From Prevotella sp. UBA2850 (GTDB taxonomy: Bacteria; Bacteroidota; Bacteroidia; Bacteroidales; Bacteroidaceae), in contig DEFO01000008.1 in assembly GCA_002350805.1 (NCBI GenBank), positions 20,780 to 84,779 of the forward strand: a stretch of 64,000 bases of DNA, written 5' to 3'. The notes under the pieces are model-generated. The model had not been told where the DNA came from and searched no databases. It saw only the letters and a program-made list of their open reading frames with translations. Within the stretch, counting starts at the first letter, position 1; the number at the start of each line of letters is the position of its first letter. Below, in pieces: positions 26,861-35,913 of this stretch. The translations under genes and the position numbers were made by a program.

Positions 26861-26891
26861 CAAAGATAGCGAAAAAGTGGAAAAGTGCCAA
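26861..26891 (-). promoter_or_regulatory. Promoter of the GH105-GH106-GH2 unit
   Basis: On the minus strand: TTG (plus 26889-26891), 20 bases, TATCTTTG (plus 26861-26868). The start site should fall near 26856, giving a leader of about 65 bases before the GH105 ATG. Confidence 0.7.
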
Positions 26892-27016
26892 GCCGATTAT
26901 CTAAAATTAAAGTTGAAAGAGCATTTTTTTAGGGTTGTTCGGCGCACCCAAAACGCTCATTGGATATTTTTCAGATATTTTGTACAATTTTACTAGTTTT
27001 CTTTACATCTTATTTG

Positions 27017-27024
27017 TACTTTTG
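27017..27024 (+). promoter_or_regulatory. -7 box upstream of the second GH2 gene
   Basis: TACTTTTG followed by CATC, 46 bases before the ATG at 27070. It shows that in-frame codons upstream of 27070 are not translated. Confidence 0.6.
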
Positions 27025-27069
27025 CATCAGAAAAAGCTATCATGCATCAACAATAAAAAAGCTAATCAC

Positions 27070-30000
27070 ATGAAACATCTCAAGATTGCCCTCACATGGA
27101 TGATGCTCATGCTTACCCTCCATGTAGCGGCTGTAGAACGGCAACGTCTTTATTTCAACGCCCAATGGCTCCTGCATATCGGTGACGATGCCGCCATGTC
27201 TCAACCACAGTACGATGATCATTCATGGCAGCGCGTGACGCTTCCCCATGCCTTCAACGAAGACGAAGCCTTCGCCCGCGACATTGTCGACCTCACCGAC
27301 ACCATCGTCTGGTATCGCAAGCATTTTCAAGTCGACGCAGATATTGATGCTAAGCGCTTCATCGAGTTCGAGGGCGTCAGGCAAGGTGCTGACTTCTACC
27401 TCAACGGCCATCATCTGGGCTTCAGCGAGAATGGTGTCATGGCTGTAGGCTTCGACCTGACACCTTTTTTTAAAGAAGGGGAGAATGTCATTGCCGTACG
27501 CTGTGACAATAGCTGGCAGTACCGTTCTAGACAGTACGACAGCCGCTATCAATGGAACGACCGTAACTTCAACGCCAACTACGGCGGCATCCCCAAGAAT
27601 GTGTGGTTGCATACGACAGATAAACTGTACCAAACACTGCCTCTCTATAGTAACCTTGGCACGACCGGAACCTATGTCTATGCTACAGATATAGACATCC
27701 CGAAGCGTGAGGCCGTCGTTCATGTAGAGTCGCAGGTGCGCAATGAAGATAGTCGTGAGCGCACCTTCCGGCTTTTTGCCAAGGTGATGAATGCCGACAA
27801 TTATATTTGTGCGATTATACCTGGCGAACGTGTCACACTTCACCCCGGCGAGACGCGCACCGTCAGCATCAGCCGTCGGTTGAATGGCTTGCACTTCTGG
27901 TCGTGGGGCTATGGCTATCTTTACACCGTGAAGACCTACCTTGCCGACGATGAGACGGCCTCTGCTCCTCTGAACCTCTCTGCCCGTTTTGACGAGGTCG
28001 TCATCCGTACAGGCTTTCGTAAGACACGCTTTGGGGAGGGGAAGTTCTGGCTCAACGACCGTTGTCTGATGATCCATGGCTATGCACAACGCACCTCCAA
28101 TGAATGGCCGGCAGTAGGCATCAGTGTGCCTGCCTGGATGAGCGACTATAGCAACCGGCTCATGGTCGAATCGGGAGGCAACCTTGTGCGCTGGATGCAT
28201 GTCACACCTTGGAAACAGGACATCGAGTCGTGCGACCGTGTGGGACTCCTGCAGGCCATGCCTGCCGGAGATGCGGAGAAAGATGTTGAAGGGCCCCGCT
28301 GGACCCAGCGCACTGACCTCATGCGCGATGCTATCATCTACAATCGCAATAACCCCAGTATCATCTTCTATGAGTGCGGTAACGAGAGCATCAGCCGCGA
28401 GCATATGCTCGAGATGAAGAAACTGCGCGACACTTACGATCCGCATGGGGGACGTGCTATTGGCTCGCGTGAGATGTTGGATATCGACGAAGCTGAGTAT
28501 GGCGGTGAGATGCTCTACATCAACAAGAGTCACAAACACCCCATGTGGGCCATGGAGTATTGCCGCGATGAAGGACTCCGCAAGTATTGGGACGCTCAGA
28601 GCTACCCCTTCCATCCTGAGGGTGAAGGACCTCTATATCGTGGAAAGCCTGCCCGCGAGTACAACCACAATATGGATGAGTTTGCCATCGAAATGGTGCG
28701 TCGGTGGTACGACTACTGGCTTGAGCGTCCTGGCACGGGCACCCGAGTGTCATCGGGTGGCGTCAAGATAGTCTTCTCTGACACCAACACCCACCACCGC
28801 GGCGAGTCTAACTATCGCACCAGCGGCGTTACAGATGCCATGCGCATTCCTAAAGATGCCTTCTATGCCCATCAGGTGATGTGGACAGGATGGGTCGACG
28901 ACGAGCAGCCTCGCCCCCATATCATTGGCCACTGGAACTATGAAGCAGGTACCGTGAAGCCCGTTTACGTCATTAGTACCGCCGATGATGTCGAATTATT
29001 TGTCAACGGTCGAAGCGTGGGCAAGGGCGAGCGGTCCTACAAGTGGCTGTTCACCTTTAAGGATGTGCACTTCGAGGCTGGCACCATTGAGGCCAAAGGC
29101 AGCGATGGCTCCACCTGTCAGATAGAGACAGCCGGAACGCCTCATCACCTGCGTCTCACCACCATTGAGAATCCCGAGGGCTTCAAGGCTGATGGTGCCG
29201 ACATGGCCATCATCCAAGTCGAGGTGGTCGACGCGCAAGGGCGCCGTTGCCCGCTCGACGACCGTATGGTGCATTTCACGCTTACAGGCGAGGGCCAGTG
29301 GCGTGGCGGTTTGGCCACACGCAATAACAAAGACTTCCAGAAGGAAGAGAAGCAACGTGACAAGTCGCTCCTCGATGCCGCCAATGTCAAAAACACCTCC
29401 GACAACTACGTGCTTGCCACCAGCCTGCCCGTGGAGTGTGGTGTCAACCGTGTCCTTGTGCGCAGCACCACGCATCCTGGTGCACTCATTGTTTATGCCA
29501 GTGCCGATGGCCTTGGAGCTCCTGTCAGTGTCAATCTCCACACGCAGCCAGTCAGTGGAAATGATGTACCCGCGCTTACTCTTAAGGGCAATCTTTCGCG
29601 AGGAGAGACACCCCTTACTCCTTCCTTTACACAGCGAGCCAACGCCGTGCCCATCCTTTCCGCCACTGCAGGTCATCAGGCCGACAAGGCCATGCTTAGC
29701 TACGATGACAACGAACTGTCGGAGTGGCGCAACGACGGCCGTAAGAGCACTGCATGGATTACCTACCGCCTGGCTCGCAAGGCTGTGGTCGATGATATCT
29801 GTTTGAAACTTACCGGCTGGCGCCTGCGCAGCTATCCGCTTGAGATCTATGCAGGCAAGCGGCTTATCTGGACTGGAGAGACACCACGAAGCCTTGGCTA
29901 CATCCATCTCACGCCCACCGACCGTGTGCGTACAGACCAGATCACCATCCGCCTGAAAGGAACCAGTAAGGACCGTGACGCCTTTGGCGGTATCGTGGAG

Positions 30001-30111
30001 GTGGCTGAGCCTGCTGCCGGTGAACTCGATATGTTTAAGGCTAAAAATGGGACTGATACCAAGAATGAACTACGCATCGTTGAGGTGGAGTTCCTGGAGA
30101 AAACGAAATAA
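27070..30111 (+). CDS. Secreted GH2 beta-galactosidase, long form
   Basis: A 1013-aa GH2 enzyme with a signal peptide (1-22). The N-terminal sugar-binding domain contains RLYFNAQWLLHIGDDAAM and RVTLPHAFNEDEAFARD; the catalytic barrel has the acid/base Glu in FYECGNESISRE and the probable nucleophile Glu in WAMEYCRDEG. Then come DUF4982-like VELFVNGRSVGKG, an Ig-like domain, and a C-terminal discoidin-like segment of about 140 residues (WITYRLARKAVVDDICLKLT). It probably releases galactose or arabinose-type residues from pectin side chains. It is monocistronic: own promoter at 27017, terminator at 30126-30174. It is divergent from the GH105 unit across a 279-base promoter region. Confidence 0.88.
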   Translation: MKHLKIALTWMMLMLTLHVAAVERQRLYFNAQWLLHIGDDAAMSQPQYDDHSWQRVTLPHAFNEDEAFARDIVDLTDTIVWYRKHFQVDADIDAKRFIEFEGVRQGADFYLNGHHLGFSENGVMAVGFDLTPFFKEGENVIAVRCDNSWQYRSRQYDSRYQWNDRNFNANYGGIPKNVWLHTTDKLYQTLPLYSNLGTTGTYVYATDIDIPKREAVVHVESQVRNEDSRERTFRLFAKVMNADNYICAIIPGERVTLHPGETRTVSISRRLNGLHFWSWGYGYLYTVKTYLADDETASAPLNLSARFDEVVIRTGFRKTRFGEGKFWLNDRCLMIHGYAQRTSNEWPAVGISVPAWMSDYSNRLMVESGGNLVRWMHVTPWKQDIESCDRVGLLQAMPAGDAEKDVEGPRWTQRTDLMRDAIIYNRNNPSIIFYECGNESISREHMLEMKKLRDTYDPHGGRAIGSREMLDIDEAEYGGEMLYINKSHKHPMWAMEYCRDEGLRKYWDAQSYPFHPEGEGPLYRGKPAREYNHNMDEFAIEMVRRWYDYWLERPGTGTRVSSGGVKIVFSDTNTHHRGESNYRTSGVTDAMRIPKDAFYAHQVMWTGWVDDEQPRPHIIGHWNYEAGTVKPVYVISTADDVELFVNGRSVGKGERSYKWLFTFKDVHFEAGTIEAKGSDGSTCQIETAGTPHHLRLTTIENPEGFKADGADMAIIQVEVVDAQGRRCPLDDRMVHFTLTGEGQWRGGLATRNNKDFQKEEKQRDKSLLDAANVKNTSDNYVLATSLPVECGVNRVLVRSTTHPGALIVYASADGLGAPVSVNLHTQPVSGNDVPALTLKGNLSRGETPLTPSFTQRANAVPILSATAGHQADKAMLSYDDNELSEWRNDGRKSTAWITYRLARKAVVDDICLKLTGWRLRSYPLEIYAGKRLIWTGETPRSLGYIHLTPTDRVRTDQITIRLKGTSKDRDAFGGIVEVAEPAAGELDMFKAKNGTDTKNELRIVEVEFLEKTK

Positions 30112-30125
30112 GAAAACAACATAAG

Positions 30126-30174
30126 ACAAAGGGCAAGGGGGTAACTCCTGTGTCAACCTTCCCTTGCCCTTTGT
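30126..30174. terminator. Bidirectional terminator between GH2 and the acyl-CoA ligase
   Basis: ACAAAGGGCAAGGG (30126-30139) and the exact complement at 30161-30174, a 14-bp stem flanked by T-rich and A-rich sequence, between convergent genes. Confidence 0.88.
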
Positions 30175-30191
30175 TGTTACATTTCTGCCTT

Positions 30192-31847
30192 TTAGATGAC
30201 CTCAATGCCTTGCTCGGCACAGAGCTTCAGACTGAGTTCCTTCAGTTTGAACTTTTGTATCTTACCTGAGCCGGTAAGGGGGAACTCATCGACGAAAAAG
30301 ACGTATTTTGGGGTTTTGTAACGGGCTATCTTGCCGCGGCAGAACTCGCGCACGTCCTCTGGCTGCATCTTCACGCCATCGTTGAGGATGATGAAGGCTC
30401 CCACTTCCTCACCATATTTTTTCGAGGGGACGGCAGCCACCTGTACATCCTTGACGCCCGGCATGTGATAGAGAAACTCCTCAATCTCACGCGGGTAGAC
30501 ATTCTCGCCACCACGGATAATCATGTCTTTGATGCGGCCGGTGATACGGTAGTAGCCCTGCTCGTCCTTTACACCCAGATCGCCCGAATGGAGGAAACCG
30601 TTGGCATCGATGACCTCAGCAGTGGCCTCGGGATTCTTGTAATAGCCTTTCATCACATTGAAGCCGCGGCAGCACATCTCACCCTGTACGCCCACGGGAC
30701 ATTCCTCGCCGGTGTCGGGGTCAAGCACTTTCACCTCCACATGCGGATAGTCGCGGCCCACGGTGGTGCACCGCTGCTCGAAAGTGTCGCTCAGACAAGT
30801 GTGTGTCATGCCGGGTGACGACTCGGTGAGACCGTAGACCGACGTGATGGTCATATACATCTTCTCGCTGACCTGTTTCATGAGCTCAATGGGGCAGAGA
30901 CTGCCTGCCATGATACCTGTGCGGAGACTTGACATGTCGAACATGGAAAACATGGGGTGGTTGAGTTCGGCAATGAACATGGTGGGCACGCCATAGAGGG
31001 CGGTGCAGCGTTCCTTGTGGACGGAGGCAAGCACAACCAGAGGGTCGAACTTCTCGACCATTACCTGTGTGCAGCCGTGTGTCAGACAGTTCATGGTGGC
31101 CAGCACCACACCGAAGCAATGGAACAAGGGTACGCAGACACATAGTTTGTCGGCGGCTGTGAATCCCATGGCCTCGCCGGTGTAGTAACCGTCGTTGGCG
31201 ATGTTGTAGTGGGTCAGCATGACTCCCTTGGGGAAGCCTGTGGTGCCGCTGGTGTACTGCATGTTGACAACGTCGTGGCAGTTGACGTTGCGTTTCATCT
31301 CGAGGAGCGTGTCGTCGTCGATGTTACTTCCCAGGAGCAGCAGCTCGGCGGTGTTGAACATGCCTCGGTATTTCTCCATACCGATGTAAACCACATTCTT
31401 CATGCAGGGGAACCGCTCACTCTGCAGGTGGCCTCGCTCGCATTGCCGCAGTTCGGGCAGCATTTTGTAGGTCATGTCAACATAATCGCACTCCCATGTG
31501 CCGTCGGTGATGCAGAGTGTGTGCATGTCGGAGTTCTCGCACAGATACTCCAGCTCGCTCTGTTTGTAATTCGTGTTCACCGTGACGAGTACGGCGCCGA
31601 TCTTGGCCGTGGCATAGAGGAAGGTGAGCCAGTCGGGCACGTTGGTGGCCCAGATGCCTACATTGAAACCCTTCTTTACGCCGATGGCGATGAGGCCCTT
31701 GGCCAGGTTGTCTACACGCCTGTTGAACTGTTCATAGGTGAAGCGCAGGTCACGGTCGCTATATACGATATATTCTTTGTCGGGGGTTGCGGTGGCCCAA
31801 TGCTCAAGCCATTGCCCCAGTGTACGTTCTGATAACTGTTGTTGCAT
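30192..31847 (-). CDS. AMP-forming acyl-CoA synthetase
   Basis: A 551-aa adenylate-forming enzyme of the acyl-CoA synthetase family (fatty acid plus CoA plus ATP to acyl-CoA). Motifs: YTSGTTGFPKGVMLTH (A3 P-loop), YGLTESSPGMTH (A5), HSGDLGVKDEQGYYRITGR (A7-A8 hinge), DMIIRGGENVYPREIEEF, and the catalytic Lys in TGSGKIQKFKLKE near the C-terminus. It resembles FadD/medium-chain ligases, but substrate length cannot be read. The start at 31847 (MQQQLSERTLGQWLEH) was chosen over a longer non-conserved extension that overlaps the upstream gene. It follows the XRE-cupin regulator by 16 bases, an arrangement common in Bacteroidales, which suggests that the regulator controls this gene. Confidence 0.92.
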   Translation of the reverse strand: MQQQLSERTLGQWLEHWATATPDKEYIVYSDRDLRFTYEQFNRRVDNLAKGLIAIGVKKGFNVGIWATNVPDWLTFLYATAKIGAVLVTVNTNYKQSELEYLCENSDMHTLCITDGTWECDYVDMTYKMLPELRQCERGHLQSERFPCMKNVVYIGMEKYRGMFNTAELLLLGSNIDDDTLLEMKRNVNCHDVVNMQYTSGTTGFPKGVMLTHYNIANDGYYTGEAMGFTAADKLCVCVPLFHCFGVVLATMNCLTHGCTQVMVEKFDPLVVLASVHKERCTALYGVPTMFIAELNHPMFSMFDMSSLRTGIMAGSLCPIELMKQVSEKMYMTITSVYGLTESSPGMTHTCLSDTFEQRCTTVGRDYPHVEVKVLDPDTGEECPVGVQGEMCCRGFNVMKGYYKNPEATAEVIDANGFLHSGDLGVKDEQGYYRITGRIKDMIIRGGENVYPREIEEFLYHMPGVKDVQVAAVPSKKYGEEVGAFIILNDGVKMQPEDVREFCRGKIARYKTPKYVFFVDEFPLTGSGKIQKFKLKELSLKLCAEQGIEVI

Positions 31848-31863
31848 AGTTCTTGTGTTCTCA

Positions 31864-32448
31864 CTAAAATGGGATATAAACCACAGCCAGGATGCGGGCT
31901 TGTTGGCCTGCAGCACCGTGTACATGGTGCTCAACAATGGAGTCGTAGTAGATGCTGTCGCCCTCGCCCAGTGTGTAGGTGGTCTTGCCGTAGTCAATCT
32001 CCACCTCGCCGCTCATGACGAAGATGAATTCCTCTCCCTCGTGTGCCGAGAGTTTGAAGGTTCTCTCCTCCGAGGGTTGTATGTCGATGATAAAAGGCTC
32101 CATGTGGCGGCCGGTCTTCTGTCGTGCCAGCGCATGATATTCCATGTGCTTCCGGGCGTCGGCGGTGTCGTTCGAGAAACTGATGCTGTGGCTCAGTCGG
32201 TCTTGAGCACGGCTGACGACGGGTCCCAGCTCGTCGTTATCGTCGAGAAATGTTCCGAGCCTCACACCCAAGGCGCGAGCTACCTTGATCAGTGGCCCGA
32301 GTGAGGGCAGGTGCTGGTCGTTCTCGATGGAGTTGATTTGTTCGACTGACAGTCCGCTTCGAGCCGCCATCTCGTCGATGCTGATATTCTTTGACTCTCT
32401 GATTCCTTTGATTTTAGACCCAACGAAGGTTGTATGTTCTCTAGACAT
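31864..32448 (-). CDS. XRE-family regulator with C-terminal cupin domain
   Basis: A 194-aa cytosolic transcription factor: N-terminal helix-turn-helix (IKGIRESKNISIDEMAARSG LSVEQINSIEN, residues ~12-43), then a linker and a cupin_2 domain (EEFIFVMSGEVEIDYG, TLGEGDSIYYDS, VEHHVHGAAG) that presumably binds a small ligand. The start at 32448 (MSREHTTFVG) was chosen because a promoter -7 box lies between it and the more distal in-frame starts. It is co-transcribed with the acyl-CoA synthetase, which it probably regulates, possibly with autoregulation. The effector is unknown; a fatty acid or acyl-CoA is an inference from the neighbour. Confidence 0.9.
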   Translation of the reverse strand: MSREHTTFVGSKIKGIRESKNISIDEMAARSGLSVEQINSIENDQHLPSLGPLIKVARALGVRLGTFLDDNDELGPVVSRAQDRLSHSISFSNDTADARKHMEYHALARQKTGRHMEPFIIDIQPSEERTFKLSAHEGEEFIFVMSGEVEIDYGKTTYTLGEGDSIYYDSIVEHHVHGAAGQQARILAVVYIPF

Positions 32449-32489
32449 AAGATATGTGTTGAAATGAGTTAAATAATAAAAATTGCCTG

Positions 32490-32497
32490 CAAAGGTA
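32490..32497 (-). promoter_or_regulatory. -7 box of the regulator/acyl-CoA synthetase operon
   Basis: Minus-strand TACCTTTG (plus caaaggta) followed by CAGGCA, about 42 bases before the regulator's ATG. No clear -33 TTG. It lies in the 310-base divergent gap 32449-32758, which also holds the promoter at 32725 and a GCACT/AGTGC hairpin (32647-32662). Confidence 0.6.
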
Positions 32498-32724
32498 CAT
32501 AATAATTCTGAATTATAAGAAAAATATCGAAAAATTTTAAAATTTGTAGGTTTTGACGGCACTTATGTCAAAGAGAAAGAAGGATGGTCAACAAGAGAGT
32601 TCGTACAGACAAGGCTTCTTCCGACATGTTTCCCCTGTTACTTTTTGCACTCTAAAAAGTGCGTGGATGACAAATAGTCTAGATAAAAAACAAAAAATGT
32701 AGGTGAAGAAAATCTGAAAACCAC

Positions 32725-32732
32725 TATTTTTG
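32725..32732 (+). promoter_or_regulatory. -7 box of the SGNH-GH115-GH28-esterase operon
   Basis: TATTTTTG followed by CACGAG, 26 bases before the ATG at 32759. The -33 element is not clear. Confidence 0.6.
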
Positions 32733-32758
32733 CACGAGAAACGAATCCATTACTGCAT

Positions 32759-33574
32759 ATGAACAAGAAACAGACGATTTTGATGACACTTTGTCTGATG
32801 CTGGCCGTAGAGGGTTGGTCGCAGGCAATGTTCCAGCATCCCTGGCAAGGGAAGCGCGTAGCTTATCTGGGCGACTCCATCACCGACCCCCGCAACAGTG
32901 GGGCAAAGAAGAAATACTGGGGCTGGTTGCAAGACTGGTTGCAAATAACACCTTACGTCTACGGAGTGAGCGGCCGCCAGTGGAACGATATCCCGCGGCA
33001 GGCCAATCAGCTGCGTGAGGAGCATGGCACCGACTTCGATGCCATCTTGATTTTCGTAGGTACGAACGACTATAATGCCGGTGTGCCCATCGGCGAGTGG
33101 TGGGACGAGCGGACCACTCAGGTGATGGCGGGCATTCACAAACCCAAGGCCATGGTGACGCGCCGGCAGCGTGTGCCGGCCAAGACGGCAGAGACTTACC
33201 GCGGCCGCATTAATATTGCACTAGACTCGCTCAAACGCATGTTCCCCGACAAACAGATTGTGTTGCTGACGCCCATTCACCGTGCCAACTTCTTCGCCAA
33301 CGATAAGAACTGGCAGCCCAACGAAAGCTACCAGAACGAGTGCGGCGAGTATGTCGACGCCTATGTGAACTCAGTAAAAGAAGCCGGCAACATCTGGGCG
33401 GTGCCCGTCATTGACTGGAACGCTTCGTGCGGACTGTTCCCGCTGATTGACAACCAACTGCAGTATTTCGCCAAACCCGATATCGACCAATTGCACCCCA
33501 ACGACAAAGGCCAACAGCGTATGGCCCGCACGCTGATGTATCAGTTGCTGACGCTGCCGTGTGTGTTTGAGTAA
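32759..33574 (+). CDS. Secreted SGNH/GDSL hydrolase
   Basis: A 271-aa secreted esterase/lipase-fold protein. The signal peptide ends near EGWSQ. The SGNH blocks are VAYLGDSITDPRNSG (Ser), FVGTNDYNAG (Asn) and DQLHPNDKGQQRMA (Asp-x-x-His). Such proteins in polysaccharide clusters usually deacetylate or de-esterify side chains; the exact bond is not predictable. It heads a four-gene plus-strand operon with GH115 (26 bases later), GH28 and an acetylesterase, behind the promoter at 32725. Confidence 0.85.
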   Translation: MNKKQTILMTLCLMLAVEGWSQAMFQHPWQGKRVAYLGDSITDPRNSGAKKKYWGWLQDWLQITPYVYGVSGRQWNDIPRQANQLREEHGTDFDAILIFVGTNDYNAGVPIGEWWDERTTQVMAGIHKPKAMVTRRQRVPAKTAETYRGRINIALDSLKRMFPDKQIVLLTPIHRANFFANDKNWQPNESYQNECGEYVDAYVNSVKEAGNIWAVPVIDWNASCGLFPLIDNQLQYFAKPDIDQLHPNDKGQQRMARTLMYQLLTLPCVFE

Positions 33575-33600
33575 TTAACAGACCCCAAACTTCATCCATT

Positions 33601-35892
33601 ATGAAATACAGACTGTTGTTCTCTCTTCTGGCAGTTTGGAGCCTTTCGGCCTTCGGTGGTGAACTAGTATGGTTCGACGGCCGTCAGCCTGTCTCGGTGT
33701 CTGTGCCAAAGCAACACTCGAAAGTGCTCGATGTGGCCCTGCAACTCTTCCGTGACGATATGTTGGCAGTGACGGGCATGGAACCCGTGCTGAAGCGCAA
33801 GGGCATCATCGAAGTGGTGGAGGAGAATCGTGGCGACGATGGTTTCTCGCTGTCGGTGAGCAAGGGCCGCATCCGTGTGGCTGGGCACAGCGGCCGTGGA
33901 GCTGCCTACGGACTGTTGGAGCTCTCGCGCATGGCAGGCGTCTCGCCATGGGTGTGGTGGGGCGACCTGGCTCCCGAGCAGAAGTCGCGGCTGACCATTG
34001 CTGGCGATTACCGCATGGAACATGTGCCGAGCGTGGCCTACCGTGGCATCTTCATCAACGATGAGGACTGGTCGACACGTGTGTGGAGCAAGGAGCAGGG
34101 TGCCAGGAGCTCCAGGCAGGGAACGAGAATAGCCACAGAGGTCACGACGGGCATATACCGTAAGATTTTCGAACTGCTGTTGCGTCTGCGTGCCAATACG
34201 TTGTGGCCTGCCATGCACGAAGGCACCACAGCCTTCTTTCTGACTGAAGGAGCCCGCGAGATGGCCGACAGCTGTGGCATTGTCATTGGCACGTCGCATT
34301 GTGAACCCATGCTGCGTAACAACGTGGGTGAGTGGGATGTCGATGAGCGAGGCCGTTTCAACTATATTACCAATGGCGATGCCGTGTGCAAGTACTGGCA
34401 AGAACGCCTCGACGAGGTAAGCACCGGAACAGGCAATTATCTCTTCACCATCGGTATGCGTGGTATTCACGACGGCTCGATGGAGGGCGTCAGCACCATG
34501 GCCGAGAAGACTGCCGCCTTGCAGCAGGTCATCGACGACCAGCGAACGATGCTTGCCGCCAGCACGCTGAGCCGTTTTCCGCAGGTGTTTGTGCCTTACA
34601 AGGAGGTGCTTGAAATCTTTGAGAACGGACTACGCGTGCCCGACGACGTGATGCTCATGTGGTGTGACGACAACTATGGCTATCTGACGCGCCTGAGCGA
34701 TGAGGCGCAGCAACGGCGCAGTGGCGGTGCCGGTGTGTACTACCATCTGAGCTACTGGGGACGGCCCCACGACTATCTGTGGCTGACCACCACCCAGCCG
34801 GGACTCATCTTCGAGGAAATGCGGCAGGCCTACGACCACGGTGTGCGACGCGAGTGGATTGCCAATGTGCATGATGTGAAGGTCGCTGCCTACGACCTCG
34901 AGCTGTTTCTCGACATGGCTTGGGATATTAACAGTGTCGGCCCGTCGACCGTCGAGCAGCATCTGCGGCAGTGGCTCTGCCGGCAGTATGGGCAGCGGGT
35001 GGGAGAGCGTGTGTTCCCCGCCATGCGCGAGTTTTATCGTCTGTGCAGCATCCGCCGCCCCGAGTTCATGGGGTGGACACAGGTGGAGCTCGACAAGCGC
35101 AAGTACGACCGCGGTCTCTCTACCGTTACTCAGGTGGGCATGACTGCTGCCGAGGCCCGCGACTACCTGAAGGCCTACGAGCGCATTGTCGCCTTGGTGA
35201 CCGACGCTCAGCATGAGGTGCGCGGTGAATGGGCCGATAGCTACTTTGCCCACGTGATATATCCTGTATGTGCTGCATCTGCCATGGCGCATAAGATACT
35301 CTCCACAGACAAGACCGAGAGCTCACGTGCCTACGACGAGATACAACAGCTTACAGTCCGTTACAACCAGCTGGCTGGCGGCAAGTGGCGCGGTCTGATG
35401 GACGCTGCACCACGCCGGTTGCCCGTCTTCGAGAATGTGAATGCCCGTCTGTTGCCCGACAGCGTGCGTGGCAGCGTGATGCTCAACTGTGCGGCAGCCG
35501 ACTATACTACTGCTACAGAAGGTGCCGTGGTGACACAGATGCTGGGGCATAGCATGAGGGCGGTGCAACTGCCCAAGGGCGGCCGTCTGACCTACGATTT
35601 CTCACTACAGGAGGGTGGGGCAGTAGTGCTGACAACGGCACTCATTCCCACTCAGCCCAACGACAAAGGTGACCTGCGCTACAGTGTGAGCATCGATGGT
35701 GCAGAGCCGGTGGTCTACTCGCTGAAGGAACCCTTCCGCTCGGAGCGCTGGAAAGAGAATGTGCTGTGTGGACAAGCTCTGCGCTCGCTGCCCGTCATAT
35801 TGGCAGCCGGACAGCATCAGCTCGTCATCGAGGCCCTTGACCAACATGTGGTGGTAGACGAATGGAGATTGGAAGCCCAAGGCAATCGATAA
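33601..35892 (+). CDS. Secreted GH115 alpha-glucuronidase-like enzyme
   Basis: A 763-aa secreted enzyme of family GH115, whose characterised members remove 4-O-methylglucuronic acid from xylan or glucuronic acid from other glycans. It has a signal peptide (1-18), an N-terminal domain (FRDDMLAVTGMEPVL), AYGLLELSRMAGVSPWVWWG, then VAYRGIFINDEDW and FELLLRLRANTLWPAMHEGT, all typical of GH115, DDNYGYLTRLSD in the catalytic region and a C-terminal beta domain. At 763 aa it is somewhat shorter than typical family members. A short charged insertion (KEQGARSSRQGTR, about residues 163-175) sits where relatives have W..K-type loop residues. The GH28 gene follows after 21 bases. Confidence 0.87.
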   Translation: MKYRLLFSLLAVWSLSAFGGELVWFDGRQPVSVSVPKQHSKVLDVALQLFRDDMLAVTGMEPVLKRKGIIEVVEENRGDDGFSLSVSKGRIRVAGHSGRGAAYGLLELSRMAGVSPWVWWGDLAPEQKSRLTIAGDYRMEHVPSVAYRGIFINDEDWSTRVWSKEQGARSSRQGTRIATEVTTGIYRKIFELLLRLRANTLWPAMHEGTTAFFLTEGAREMADSCGIVIGTSHCEPMLRNNVGEWDVDERGRFNYITNGDAVCKYWQERLDEVSTGTGNYLFTIGMRGIHDGSMEGVSTMAEKTAALQQVIDDQRTMLAASTLSRFPQVFVPYKEVLEIFENGLRVPDDVMLMWCDDNYGYLTRLSDEAQQRRSGGAGVYYHLSYWGRPHDYLWLTTTQPGLIFEEMRQAYDHGVRREWIANVHDVKVAAYDLELFLDMAWDINSVGPSTVEQHLRQWLCRQYGQRVGERVFPAMREFYRLCSIRRPEFMGWTQVELDKRKYDRGLSTVTQVGMTAAEARDYLKAYERIVALVTDAQHEVRGEWADSYFAHVIYPVCAASAMAHKILSTDKTESSRAYDEIQQLTVRYNQLAGGKWRGLMDAAPRRLPVFENVNARLLPDSVRGSVMLNCAAADYTTATEGAVVTQMLGHSMRAVQLPKGGRLTYDFSLQEGGAVVLTTALIPTQPNDKGDLRYSVSIDGAEPVVYSLKEPFRSERWKENVLCGQALRSLPVILAAGQHQLVIEALDQHVVVDEWRLEAQGNR

Positions 35893-35913
35893 TTGATAAT
35901 TGAGAATTGTGAT

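Noticed and set aside
27223..28614. A 463-codon open frame antisense to the GH2 gene
   Set aside because: The sense strand encodes a complete GH2 enzyme with its catalytic residues; the antisense frame has no start signal or recognisable domain.
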